64,000 nt of DNA from Bacteroidota bacterium (GTDB lineage Bacteria > Bacteroidota > Bacteroidia > AKYH767-A > 2013-40CM-41-45). Shown in pieces: positions 46,505 to 55,350 of this stretch (its first letter is position 1; every line of letters starts with the position of its first letter). The notes under the pieces are model-generated. The model was not told the DNA's origin, searched no databases, and saw nothing but the letters and a program-made list of their open reading frames with translations. A program made the position numbers and the translations under genes. The stretch covers positions 186,001 to 250,000 of the forward strand of contig JADKJP010000007.1 in the NCBI GenBank assembly GCA_016720935.1, given 5' to 3'.

Positions 46505-46996
46505 TTACTGATTACCCTCCGGTTTGACAACTTCACCGGTAATGGTTAACATGTAGGTATTCGGCATCGTATTTCCAATGAGTGTTATTGTCTTGTGTTG
46601 CATTCCTTCCCTGCCCTCACTGTTAAAGGTGACATTGATAATTCCACTTCCGCCGGGTTTGATTGGATCCTTCGGCCATTCCGGAACTGTACAACCACAA
46701 CTTCCTTGCGCAGCACGGATGACAAGATCACCTGTACCCGAATTTTTAAAGCGGAAAGCAAATGAAACCTTCTCTCCCTGTACAATTTTTCCGAAATCGT
46801 GAATAGTGTCGGCAAATTCATAAGCCGGGACAAGACCTTTCTGATTTCCGGACGCGGAAACCGGATTTTGTACAACATCCGGATTAATAGTCTGCTCCTG
46901 TGAAGACGCATCACCTGAATTTCCCGACTGACATCCAGTGTTTATCCATGCAAGACATGAGATATACAGGGAGATTATCAATGATTTCATTTTCAT
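46505..46996 (-). CDS. DUF1573 lipoprotein
   Basis: A 163-residue lipoprotein: the signal sequence ends in a lipobox INTGC with lipidated Cys22. A Ser/Gln-rich spacer is followed by one DUF1573 immunoglobulin-like domain (about 58-155; FADTIHDFGKIVQGEKVSFAF, VIRAAQGSCGCTVPEWPKDP, IKPGGSGIINVTFNSEG). DUF1573 proteins are abundant in Bacteroidota; their function is unknown. It lies between nusB and yajC on the same strand. Either of two in-frame ATGs two codons apart could be the start. Confidence 0.87.
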   Translation of the reverse strand: MKMKSLIISLYISCLAWINTGCQSGNSGDASSQEQTINPDVVQNPVSASGNQKGLVPAYEFADTIHDFGKIVQGEKVSFAFRFKNSGTGDLVIRAAQGSCGCTVPEWPKDPIKPGGSGIINVTFNSEGREGMQHKTITLIGNTMPNTYMLTITGEVVKPEGNQ

Positions 46997-47096
46997 TTTG
47001 CAAAAATACTTTTTTGAGTGATTTATTTTAGCCTGATTTTATAAATTTTAATTGAGGTCATTCAATCAATGAACAGAGACAAAATGTCAACAACCT

Positions 47097-48029
47097 TTAC
47101 CCTATCAATCCTCTGCCGGTTTTGACAATTTTTCCTTGCTCCTTATAATCAAGTGCCAGTTTATCGATTACTCCATTGACAAATTGCTTACTCTTTGGTG
47201 TACTGTATTCTTTTGAGATATCGATGTATTCATTAATGGATACTTTAACCGGAATGCCGGGAAAGTTCACGAGCTCCGACAAGGCCATTTTCAAAATAAG
47301 GATGTCCATCAGGGCGATACGGTCAACTTCCCAGTTTTTGGTTCGTTCACTGATTGCCTGCTCATATTCCTGATTATTCAGAATAGTTTTGGTAAAGAGT
47401 GTTCTCACAAACAAACGATCGTCTTCTTCGTCTTTGTACAAAGGAGTGAGCTCCATTTTTCCCGTATCATAAAATGAACGGATGTTCCGAATGATGATGT
47501 GACAGATAAAATCAAAATCATCCAGCCAGAAGATGTTTTCCTCCTCTATTTCATGTTGCAAAGCTTCAGATGAAAGAATAAATTTCTTGATCACCTCGCA
47601 GAGAAAGTCTTTTTCGCTGGAATCAGCGATAGTCAGTAACCCTCTGTATTCTTCTGATTTTTTAATTTCAAGATAAAGTTTACGGACAAGGTCCTGCTTG
47701 TTCTGCCATGACAATTTACTTTTGGTCAGAGCATTATTAAAAAATTTATCCTCGTTAAGCTCCTGAACAAACTTCAATTCATGCAATCGGATAATGGCGT
47801 TTAATTCTTCCTCTTTCGGGAAAAATTTCAGATGCAAATCATCCGCGTCGGTCTGATCAACAAACGCAAGCTCCTTTAATAAAAGTAAAATGTAAATATA
47901 CAATTCGTGTACCTTGTCAATGGAACGAAACAATTCCCGTTCCGCCATTGCCAAATCGGTTTTCTCCGCCTGGAAAAATGCATAAAGAGCCTGAAGCACT
48001 TTGATTCGTAATTGTCTTCTGCTTAGCAT
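47097..48029 (-). CDS. nusB: Transcription antitermination factor NusB (long Bacteroidota form)
   Basis: About 310 residues. The C-terminal ~140 residues are a NusB domain (NWEVDRIALMDILILKMAL, FPGIPVKVSINEYIDISKEY, FVNGVIDKLA), which with NusE/S10 binds boxA in rRNA leader transcripts. The N-terminus starts MLSRRQLRIKVLQALYAFFQ, as in ordinary NusB, but a helical insert of about 150 residues separates it from the rest; this extended layout is usual in Bacteroidota. The ATG at 48029 is chosen over 48092 because it gives the conserved start. A terminator for the upstream dehydrogenase lies just before it. Confidence 0.9.
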   Translation of the reverse strand: MLSRRQLRIKVLQALYAFFQAEKTDLAMAERELFRSIDKVHELYIYILLLLKELAFVDQTDADDLHLKFFPKEEELNAIIRLHELKFVQELNEDKFFNNALTKSKLSWQNKQDLVRKLYLEIKKSEEYRGLLTIADSSEKDFLCEVIKKFILSSEALQHEIEEENIFWLDDFDFICHIIIRNIRSFYDTGKMELTPLYKDEEDDRLFVRTLFTKTILNNQEYEQAISERTKNWEVDRIALMDILILKMALSELVNFPGIPVKVSINEYIDISKEYSTPKSKQFVNGVIDKLALDYKEQGKIVKTGRGLIG

Positions 48030-48069
48030 AATGAATTCCTGGTTTAATTTCCGGTGAAGGGTAAGAACG

Positions 48070-48106
48070 TAAAATAAAAACCGGCCAGGCATAACCCGAC
48101 CGGTTT
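48070..48106 (-). terminator. Terminator of the amino-acid dehydrogenase gene
   Basis: On the minus strand AAACCGG...CCGGTTT with inner C/G pairs forms a hairpin followed by TTTTATTTTA, 16-50 bases after the dehydrogenase stop. It separates that gene from the nusB run. Confidence 0.8.
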
Positions 48107-48121
48107 CGTGATATCAAAGAT

Positions 48122-49216
48122 TTATACTGAGCGTGCAATCGCGATGCGCTCTTCTGCAATTTTCTTTGCTGCAGCAATAGTTGTAATATTCTCAGCTTTC
48201 GCTTTCTTGAAGATCTCAAGTGTTGTATGGTAGATTTGCTCGGTATGCTCCATTGCTGATTTGCGGTCATAGCCTTTCAGCTCAGAGTATACATTGATCA
48301 AACCACCTGCATTGATCAGGAAATCCGGTGCATACAGAATTCCTTTTTCAGAAAGCATCTTTCCATGGATGTTTTCATCTGCCAGCTGATTGTTAGCTGC
48401 ACCTGCAACGACTGCGCATTTCAAACGATTGATGTTCTCGGTATTCAAGGTCGCTCCTAAAGCGCATGGAGAATAAATATCTACATCCATGTCGTAAACC
48501 GCATCCGAGGATACAATTTCAGAGCCGTATTTTTTAGCAGTCGCGTTAAGTTGCTCCTGGTTGATGTCAGTAATAAAGACCTTTGCGCCCTGTTCTGTTA
48601 CATGCTTCACGAGGTTCTCCCCTACGTGTCCAACACCCTGAACCATCACTCGTTTACCTTTCAGATCATCACTACCAAAGCTTTCTTTCACGGCTGCTTT
48701 CAACCCCATGAAAACACCATAAGCAGTAACCGGTGAAGGATCTCCACCACCACCCATGTTTTCAGGCAAGCCGGTAACGTGTTTGGTCATCTCACGGATG
48801 TATACCATATCGGAAGTATTCGTACCAACATCTTCAGCGGTTATGTACCTTCCATTCAATGACTCTATAAACTTTCCGTATTTACGGAACATATCAGGAG
48901 TTTTATCCTTTTTTGAATCTCCAAAAATGACAGCTTTTCCACCGCCAAGTCCAAGTCCGCTGATTGCAGCTTTGTAAGTCATCCCACGCGAAAGGCGCAA
49001 TACATCATTCAAAGCTTCCGCTTCCGATTTGTAATCCCACATACGGGTCCCTCCTAAGGCCGGCCCTAATGTTGTATCGTGGATAGCAATGATTGCTTTT
49101 AATCCGGTAGCTTTGTCGTAACAGAATAGGATCTGCTCGTGATCTGCAAAAGAAGGGTTACCAAAAACGAAATCGGTCCCTGCTTTTGTTTCCTTTGCGT
49201 CTTTCACTTCAATCAT
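48122..49216 (-). CDS. Leucine/branched-chain amino acid dehydrogenase (Glu/Leu/Phe/Val family)
   Basis: A 364-residue NAD-dependent oxidative deaminase. The substrate domain has LGPALGGTRMWDY and MTYKAAISGLGLGGGKAVI with the two catalytic lysines, and ITAEDVGTNTSDM. The Rossmann domain has VMVQGVGHVGENLVKHV and LNTENINRLKCAVVAGAANNQL. Length and motifs fit leucine dehydrogenase; phenylalanine dehydrogenase is the main alternative. It is a single-gene unit with a consensus promoter upstream and a hairpin terminator downstream, and is divergent from the ABC transporter gene. Confidence 0.9.
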   Translation of the reverse strand: MIEVKDAKETKAGTDFVFGNPSFADHEQILFCYDKATGLKAIIAIHDTTLGPALGGTRMWDYKSEAEALNDVLRLSRGMTYKAAISGLGLGGGKAVIFGDSKKDKTPDMFRKYGKFIESLNGRYITAEDVGTNTSDMVYIREMTKHVTGLPENMGGGGDPSPVTAYGVFMGLKAAVKESFGSDDLKGKRVMVQGVGHVGENLVKHVTEQGAKVFITDINQEQLNATAKKYGSEIVSSDAVYDMDVDIYSPCALGATLNTENINRLKCAVVAGAANNQLADENIHGKMLSEKGILYAPDFLINAGGLINVYSELKGYDRKSAMEHTEQIYHTTLEIFKKAKAENITTIAAAKKIAEERIAIARSV

Positions 49217-49268
49217 GAGATAGTACAGGTTGGATGATTAATTTTGTGCCAGCTTTGAATCGGCGCGG

Positions 49269-49298
49269 CAAAGGTAGGTTTATTTTTTGAGGCGACAA
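49269..49298 (-). promoter_or_regulatory. Promoter of the amino-acid dehydrogenase gene
   Basis: Minus-strand TTG (49298-49296), a 19-base spacer and TACCTTTG (49276-49269): exact match in both boxes. The leader is about 45-50 bases. On the opposite strand TAATTTTG at 49239-49246 is a possible -7 box for the ABC transporter gene, so divergent promoters overlap here. Confidence 0.75.
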
Positions 49299-49319
49299 AC
49301 GATTCCTTTAATATTCAAA

Positions 49320-51125
49320 ATGAAGTCATTACGACATTTAAACAAGTACTTCCTGAAGTACAAATGGCACCTCTTCCTGGGCATCCTTTTTGTCATCGCT
49401 CAGAATTTTGGAGCAATTTACCCCGCCCAGGTCGTCCGAAAGTCTCTGGATGAGGTCATTAGCACCATGAAGCAGATGGATCAGGGGACTTCCCTGCTTA
49501 CAAAAAACGATCTGGTCTCTGCGATTACACAACAGGTATTTCTCTTTCTCATGATCATGATTGGTGTGGCTCTGTTACGCGGAATACTCATGTTCCTGAT
49601 GCGTCAGACCCTTATTGTCATGTCCAGAAAAATTGAATTTGATTTGAAAAATGAAATTTACGCGCATTATCAGAAACTCAACCTTTCATTTTACAGAAGA
49701 AATAATACAGGAGATCTGATGAACCGGATCAGCGAAGATGTAAGCCGTGTGCGAATGTATATTGGCCCGGCGGTGATGTACACCATTAACCTCGCTGTAT
49801 TGTTTATCCTGATTGTAATAATTATGATGAAGGTGAATGCGCATCTGACATTGTATGTGCTCGCCCCGCTCCCGCTGCTTTCTGTTTCGATATATTATGT
49901 GAGTGATTTAATGAACAGAAAAAGTGAAGAAGTCCAGGAACAACAGAGCGCCCTTTCTACTTACGTACAGGAAGCCTTTTCAGGTATCCGCATATTGAAA
50001 TCATTTGTTCGTGAAGAAGCTTCCACAAAAGAATTCGCGAAAGAAAGTGTCGACTATCAGAATAAAAACATGAGCCTGGTAAAAGTCAATGCATTCTTTT
50101 ACCCCTTGATGCTGCTCCTTGTCGGACTGAGCACTTTACTCACCGTCTATATAGGAGGAAAAGAAGTGATCGCCGGAAGAGCAACAACTGGAAATATCGC
50201 CGAGTTCATCATTTATGTAAACATTCTTACCTGGCCTGTAGCATCCCTGGGCTGGGTCACATCAATCATCCAGCGTGCAGCCGCATCTCAGGAACGTATC
50301 AATGAATTTTTACAAATCGTTCCGGAAATTTTATCTGAAGAACAAAAGGAAACAGAAATCTCAGGTAGAATTGAATTCACAGATGTTAGTTTCATTTATC
50401 CCGATTCCGGTATCAAGGCACTTGACAAAGTTTCCTTTACAGTCGAACCGGGAAAATCTCTTGCAGTACTTGGGAAAACCGGTTCCGGGAAATCAACCAT
50501 TGCCAATTTGATTTGCAGAATGTACGATGCTTCTTCAGGAACAATTCGAATTGATGACACTGACATACAAAAACAATCCTTGTCTTCACTGCGAAAACAA
50601 ATAGGCTATGTACCCCAGGATGTATTCCTTTTCAGTGATACTATCGCCAACAACATTGCATTTGGACTGACGGATAACATACCAGATACAGAACGTAAAT
50701 CTCTTATCACGAAAGCAGCTGAAGACGCGGTCATTCATCAAAATATTTCATCCTTCCCGAAAGGATATGAAACATTTATCGGCGAACGTGGGATCACATT
50801 GTCAGGCGGACAAAAACAAAGAGTTTCGATAGCAAGAGCCATTATCAAACGTCCAAAAATTCTCCTGTTTGATGATTGCCTGAGTGCTGTGGATACGCAC
50901 ACAGAAGAAGAAATCCTGAACAACCTGAAAAAAATTATGTTTGGCAGATCATCCGTGATCATCTCACATCGTGTATCGAGTGTAAGGCATGCCGATCAAA
51001 TCATCGTACTGGATAATGGACGTGTCATTGAGAACGGCGATCACCAGAGTCTTTTGGATAAAAAAGGTGTGTATGCAGAAATGTACGAGAAACAATTACT
51101 CGAAGAAGAAGAAAGTCGCTTTTGA
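49320..51125 (+). CDS. ABC exporter, fused membrane and ATPase domains (MsbA/MDR type)
   Basis: A 601-residue half-transporter: six membrane segments in the first ~320 residues, then an ATPase domain with Walker A GKTGSGKST, Q-loop YVPQDVF, signature LSGGQKQR, Walker B ILLFDDCLSAVD and the H-loop histidine in IISHRVSSV. Family members export lipids, drugs or peptides as dimers; the substrate here is unknown. The Walker B motif ends DD rather than the usual DE, so the catalytic glutamate is replaced by aspartate. ATG 49320 is preferred; the TTG at 49287 would only add an eleven-residue tail. Confidence 0.9.
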   Translation: MKSLRHLNKYFLKYKWHLFLGILFVIAQNFGAIYPAQVVRKSLDEVISTMKQMDQGTSLLTKNDLVSAITQQVFLFLMIMIGVALLRGILMFLMRQTLIVMSRKIEFDLKNEIYAHYQKLNLSFYRRNNTGDLMNRISEDVSRVRMYIGPAVMYTINLAVLFILIVIIMMKVNAHLTLYVLAPLPLLSVSIYYVSDLMNRKSEEVQEQQSALSTYVQEAFSGIRILKSFVREEASTKEFAKESVDYQNKNMSLVKVNAFFYPLMLLLVGLSTLLTVYIGGKEVIAGRATTGNIAEFIIYVNILTWPVASLGWVTSIIQRAAASQERINEFLQIVPEILSEEQKETEISGRIEFTDVSFIYPDSGIKALDKVSFTVEPGKSLAVLGKTGSGKSTIANLICRMYDASSGTIRIDDTDIQKQSLSSLRKQIGYVPQDVFLFSDTIANNIAFGLTDNIPDTERKSLITKAAEDAVIHQNISSFPKGYETFIGERGITLSGGQKQRVSIARAIIKRPKILLFDDCLSAVDTHTEEEILNNLKKIMFGRSSVIISHRVSSVRHADQIIVLDNGRVIENGDHQSLLDKKGVYAEMYEKQLLEEEESRF

Positions 51126-51177
51126 ATTATGTGCGTACTTTATATTTTAACTTATATAGCAAAGCTAAAATAACAAC

Positions 51178-51954
51178 ATGCTGCGGACCAGAAAAATTGG
51201 AATCATCGGCGCGATGCCGGAAGAAATAAATGGCATCATCGATTTGTTATCTGACCGCACTGAAGAAACTATTGGATTAAGAAAATATTATTCCGGTACA
51301 ATCGGAAGCATACCGACAGTCGTCGCATTTTCCAGGTGGGGAAAAGTTGCAGCTTCGACTACAGCAACTACTCTGGTCCTCAAATATGGGATCACAGAAT
51401 TGTTATTTACCGGGGTAGCCGGTGGAATTAGTCCTGAATTAAAAATTGGCGATATTGTTATTGCGAAACGTTTGATTCAGCACGATATGGATGCCAGGCC
51501 ATTGATGCAACAGTATGAAATCCCATTACTTGGAAAAACATTTATTGAATGCAACACAGATTTGGTAAAGATTGCAGAAAAATCGATTCTTCAACTTTTG
51601 GGAAATAAGTTGTTACAGAAAAATATCGGATCTGAAATCTTGAATTTATTCAATATCTCTGATCCACATTTTTTCAAAGGAGACATTGCAAGCGGCGACT
51701 GCTTTTTTTCAAACAATAACCAAAAGGAAAAACTTCGAGTGAATCTCCCTTCCGTTCTTAGTGTTGAAATGGAAGGTGCAGCCGTTGCTCAGGTATGCTT
51801 CGAGTATGAAATTCCTTTCCTGATCCTTCGAACCATATCCGACTCTGCAAATGAAAATTCATTGATCGATTTTCCTTTATTTATTAAAGATATAGCAAGC
51901 AAGTACTCAAAAGAAATTATAAAGGCTATTTACGCTAACATTAACATTACCTGA
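51178..51954 (+). CDS. mtnN: 5'-methylthioadenosine/S-adenosylhomocysteine nucleosidase
   Basis: A 258-residue enzyme that removes adenine from MTA and SAH, in methionine salvage and SAM by-product recycling. The N-terminus IGIIGAMPEEINGI holds the catalytic Glu; later motifs are LFTGVAGGISPELKIGDIV, SVEMEGAAVAQVC and the catalytic Asp in RTISDSAN. A segment at about 110-165 is longer than in Escherichia coli MtnN (about 232 residues). It follows the ABC transporter in the same direction after 52 bases. Confidence 0.9.
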   Translation: MLRTRKIGIIGAMPEEINGIIDLLSDRTEETIGLRKYYSGTIGSIPTVVAFSRWGKVAASTTATTLVLKYGITELLFTGVAGGISPELKIGDIVIAKRLIQHDMDARPLMQQYEIPLLGKTFIECNTDLVKIAEKSILQLLGNKLLQKNIGSEILNLFNISDPHFFKGDIASGDCFFSNNNQKEKLRVNLPSVLSVEMEGAAVAQVCFEYEIPFLILRTISDSANENSLIDFPLFIKDIASKYSKEIIKAIYANINIT

Positions 51955-52023
51955 TTTCTTTCGTCGAAAACAGAAGATCAATTCAACCAATCCCTGATCT
52001 CTTCAACCTTTAAAAATAATGTA

Positions 52024-53565
52024 TTAAAAGGGAGTATCCTCAGGCATGTCATTCATCCTGGATCCGACAATAATTCTGTTGTTCGGATAATCCGTTACAC
52101 TTCCACCCGGAGCTGAATCAAAATCATTTGATTCCAGATCGGTGAATTTCGCGAGGTGATTGATGAATTTCAGTTTCACTGTGTCCAGAGCTCCGTTACG
52201 GTGTTTCGCGATGATGATCTCAGCTGTTCCTTTGGTAGGATTGTTATCTTCATCGTATTCGATACCGTAATATTCCGGACGATAGATAAAAGTAACCATA
52301 TCCGCATCCTGCTCAATCGCTCCGGATTCACGAAGATCGCTCAACTGAGGACGCTTGCTTCCTCCCCTGTTTTCCACCATACGACTCAACTGAGACAAGG
52401 CGATGATCGGTACATTCAATTCCTTTGCAATCGCTTTCAGAGACCGGGAGATCGTACTGATTTCCTGTTCACGGTTTCCGCTCTTGGTATCCACTTCAGC
52501 GCGCATCAATTGAAGGTAATCGACAATGATCAGATCAATATTGTGCATCGCTTTTAAACGACGGCATTTTGAACGAAGATCAAATACAGAAAGTGCCGGT
52601 GTATCATCAATGTAAATCGGAGATTCGGACAATTTACCCGTCATACTCACGAGCTTCTGCCATTCAGTATTGTCAAGTGATCCTTTTCGCAATTTGTCGG
52701 AAGCAATACCTGTTTCTGAAGAAATCATACGCTGTACCAATTGTACAGAGGACATTTCAAGGGAAAATACTGCTACAGGACGATTGAATGATATAGCCGC
52801 GTTTCTCGCCAGTGATAATACGAATGCGGTTTTACCCATACCCGGACGGGCAGCGACAATGATCAGGTCACTTCTTTGCCAGCCTGAAGTAATTCGATCC
52901 AGATCCGTAAACCCGGATTGCACACCGGTAACACCGGTACCATGCATCCGTGCAGCTTCTATCTGCTTGTAGGCTTCGCTGACCATCGTACTCATGTCCT
53001 GGAAATTCCTTCGGATATTTCCCTGAGCGATATCAAACAAGTTCTTTTCCGCACGATCCAATAATTGGAATACATCACTGGAATCTTCAAAAGCATCTTT
53101 GATCGTTTCCGAGGAAATACGAATCAATTCGCGTTGAATGTGTTTCTGAAGAATGATCCGTGAATGGAATTCAATATTCGCAGCGGAAGCAACACGATTG
53201 GTTAATTGAGTGATGTAAAAAGGTCCGCCTACCAGATCCAGTTCCCCGGTCTTTTTCAGGTCATTGGTTACGGTCAGAATATCAATCGGCTCCGAACGTT
53301 CAAACAAACGACGGATGGCCTGGAATATCAAACGATGGGCATCCTTGTAGAACGACTCCGGATTGAGAATATCAATCACAGATGTAAGAGCATCCTTTTC
53401 GAGCATGAGAGCCCCAAGAACAGCTTCTTCCAGATCCACCGCCTGCGGTGGCATCTTTCCAAAATGCTGTGCCTGGAATGTAGCGTAAGCCGATTTGTTC
53501 CCCTGCGCGGTTCGTTTCCGTGCCGTGGATTCACCGGTATTTACTGTTTCTCCAAATTCTGCCAT
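52024..53565 (-). CDS. dnaB: Replicative DNA helicase
   Basis: A 513-residue hexameric helicase that unwinds DNA at the replication fork. The N-terminal DnaB domain (about 38-140) starts PPQAVDLEEAVLGALMLEKD; a linker leads to the RecA-like domain (about 205-475) with Walker A ARPGMGKTAFVL, Walker B IDLIIVDYLQLM and the SQLSRMVENRGGSKRP arginine-finger region. No intein is present. The ~37-residue Gly/Ala/Lys-type N-terminal tail is unlike E. coli but fits Bacteroidota DnaB. A TATATTTG box 7 bases before the ATG would make the mRNA almost leaderless, or the true start could be slightly downstream. Confidence 0.94.
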   Translation of the reverse strand: MAEFGETVNTGESTARKRTAQGNKSAYATFQAQHFGKMPPQAVDLEEAVLGALMLEKDALTSVIDILNPESFYKDAHRLIFQAIRRLFERSEPIDILTVTNDLKKTGELDLVGGPFYITQLTNRVASAANIEFHSRIILQKHIQRELIRISSETIKDAFEDSSDVFQLLDRAEKNLFDIAQGNIRRNFQDMSTMVSEAYKQIEAARMHGTGVTGVQSGFTDLDRITSGWQRSDLIIVAARPGMGKTAFVLSLARNAAISFNRPVAVFSLEMSSVQLVQRMISSETGIASDKLRKGSLDNTEWQKLVSMTGKLSESPIYIDDTPALSVFDLRSKCRRLKAMHNIDLIIVDYLQLMRAEVDTKSGNREQEISTISRSLKAIAKELNVPIIALSQLSRMVENRGGSKRPQLSDLRESGAIEQDADMVTFIYRPEYYGIEYDEDNNPTKGTAEIIIAKHRNGALDTVKLKFINHLAKFTDLESNDFDSAPGGSVTDYPNNRIIVGSRMNDMPEDTPF

Positions 53566-53572
53566 GACTAAT

Positions 53573-53580
53573 CAAATATA
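53573..53580 (-). promoter_or_regulatory. Candidate -7 promoter element of dnaB (TATATTTG)
   Basis: Exact TAnnTTTG match on the minus strand, ending 7 bases before the dnaB ATG. No TTG was found at the right distance upstream. Confidence 0.4.
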
Positions 53581-53844
53581 CTGAATCGAATGCTCCCCTA
53601 TTCTGAAGACTAAAAATTTTCCCAAAAGGGTTGCGAAGCTAATTAAAACGCAACCTTTGAAAAACATTGTTGATAACTAAATATCTTTGAAAATATTTTA
53701 ACCGATGTTCGATTAACAATGTTTTGGTTTTCAAGCAAAAAAAATTTTTTTTCGAAATAATTTCAGCATCCTTATTTCTCCCTATATTCTTCGTCAAATA
53801 ATCAATAGCCCTCAATTTTCATCCTAAAGAAACTCCTGAAAAAA

Positions 53845-55164
53845 ATGCGAATTGGTACTGAACACTTTAGGAAAATGTCGCTGATTTGTCTGACTGTTCT
53901 GTTAGCCGGAGTTTTCATGTTCGGAATTTCTTGCAAAAAAGAGGATGAAGTCTACCCGGTTATTATTCTGGAAAATCCTGCTTCACAAATTACAATAGGT
54001 CCAACGGATACAGTGCTGGTTGAAGCCAGGATTACCGACAACAATACCGTTGAAAAAGTGACTGTCCAGTTACTCACTATCAATTTCGCACCGGTGAGCA
54101 GTGCTCTAATCCTTGAACCCAATTCATCCGAATACCACCTTTCAGTTAATTATATCCTTCAAAATCCACAACTCAGTTCCGGCACCTATCTCATTGCAGT
54201 AACTGCATCGGATGGAAAAAATACAGCTTATGCTTATAGGGAAGTATATGTTCTCGCTTTGCCACAATTGAGAAAAGCCGTGTTTGTACTCAGTAAGAAC
54301 AATACAGGAATCGTGAACATCAGCCGGGCTGATACATTACATCAGTTGCAATCCTTCCTGAACCTGCCTTCCGATTATCTGGGAAGTAGTGTAGATTCAA
54401 AAAATCAGGTACTCTATGTGCTTGGACAAACTACCGGAGGACTAACTTTTATTGACGCGAATTCAGCGGCCCTGATTAATTCAATTCCTCCCAATACTCC
54501 TATGGGCCCGCCTACTTTTCAATTCCTGCATTTCAAAGACAACCTCAATTTTATTTCATTTTACGACGGAAATGTCCGCGCATATGATCAGAATGGAACA
54601 CGGAATTTTGAAGCCATTCAGTCAGGATATGCAAGACCAAATGCGATACTTAAAACGGAAGACTATGTTTATGTTGAGAATTTTTACCTGAATGCTCAAC
54701 AAAACAAACTGGAACAATATTTTTATCCAAGCGGAATATCGAACCAGATTATTTTCCTGGATATGGATATCGTCAGTTTGTATGAAAAATCATCCGATGA
54801 ATTATTCCTTTTCGGAGATAAAAACGGGCAAGCGGTTCTTGAAAAATATGACCGCTTGAACAACAGCATTCAACTCATCAGAACATTTGGAAATTATACT
54901 ATTCATGATGTTTTTCAATATAGAAACACTCAATACTACCTGGCAACATCCAACGGACTTTTTCGATACGATTATGACATGAATTCACTTTCTCCATTGA
55001 CTTCCATTGCTTCCCAGGGAATCAAATACGATCCTCTGATGAATGAATTTTTCCTCAGTGAAAACTCCGTCGTCCATGTCATTGACGGTGCATCCTTTAC
55101 AGAAAAGTACACCCTCAGCTGCCCCGATTCCGTCCTCAACGTATTGTTTCTTTACGATCGGTAA
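53845..55164 (+). CDS. Lipoprotein of unknown function
   Basis: A 439-residue exported protein. The N-terminal hydrophobic segment ends in a lipobox-like FGISC followed by KKEDE, so it is likely lipidated at Cys30. Residues about 40-130 look like an Ig-like domain (PVIILENPASQITIGPTDT, VLVEARITDNNTVEKV). The rest consists of repeated short beta-hairpin-like stretches resembling a beta-propeller. I recognise no catalytic residues. It stands alone between dnaB (divergent) and accA. The upstream 280 bases are A/T-rich with no clear consensus promoter. Confidence 0.75.
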   Translation: MRIGTEHFRKMSLICLTVLLAGVFMFGISCKKEDEVYPVIILENPASQITIGPTDTVLVEARITDNNTVEKVTVQLLTINFAPVSSALILEPNSSEYHLSVNYILQNPQLSSGTYLIAVTASDGKNTAYAYREVYVLALPQLRKAVFVLSKNNTGIVNISRADTLHQLQSFLNLPSDYLGSSVDSKNQVLYVLGQTTGGLTFIDANSAALINSIPPNTPMGPPTFQFLHFKDNLNFISFYDGNVRAYDQNGTRNFEAIQSGYARPNAILKTEDYVYVENFYLNAQQNKLEQYFYPSGISNQIIFLDMDIVSLYEKSSDELFLFGDKNGQAVLEKYDRLNNSIQLIRTFGNYTIHDVFQYRNTQYYLATSNGLFRYDYDMNSLSPLTSIASQGIKYDPLMNEFFLSENSVVHVIDGASFTEKYTLSCPDSVLNVLFLYDR

Positions 55165-55297
55165 ACTACGATTACATATTGATAATAAACTGTTTATGAA
55201 TTTAAAGATAAACTGAATTTATTAGCCCTGAAATTTCAATACTCATCCAAGTGTTTTCATTGTCAACATCTTGTTTGTTCCCCTGATCCGAACCCGC

Positions 55298-55325
55298 TTG
55301 AATTTTGACCAGCTTTACTATCTTG
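55298..55325 (+). promoter_or_regulatory. Probable accA promoter
   Basis: TTG (55298-55300), an 18-base spacer and TATCTTG followed by CA (55319-55325), one T short of TAnnTTTG. The ATG at 55351 is 25 bases downstream. Confidence 0.4.
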
Positions 55326-55350
55326 CAGCCAATCCACAAAAAGAATCGAA

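Noticed and set aside
52024..53565. Intein in DnaB
   Set aside because: The protein is of normal length and its motifs are continuous.
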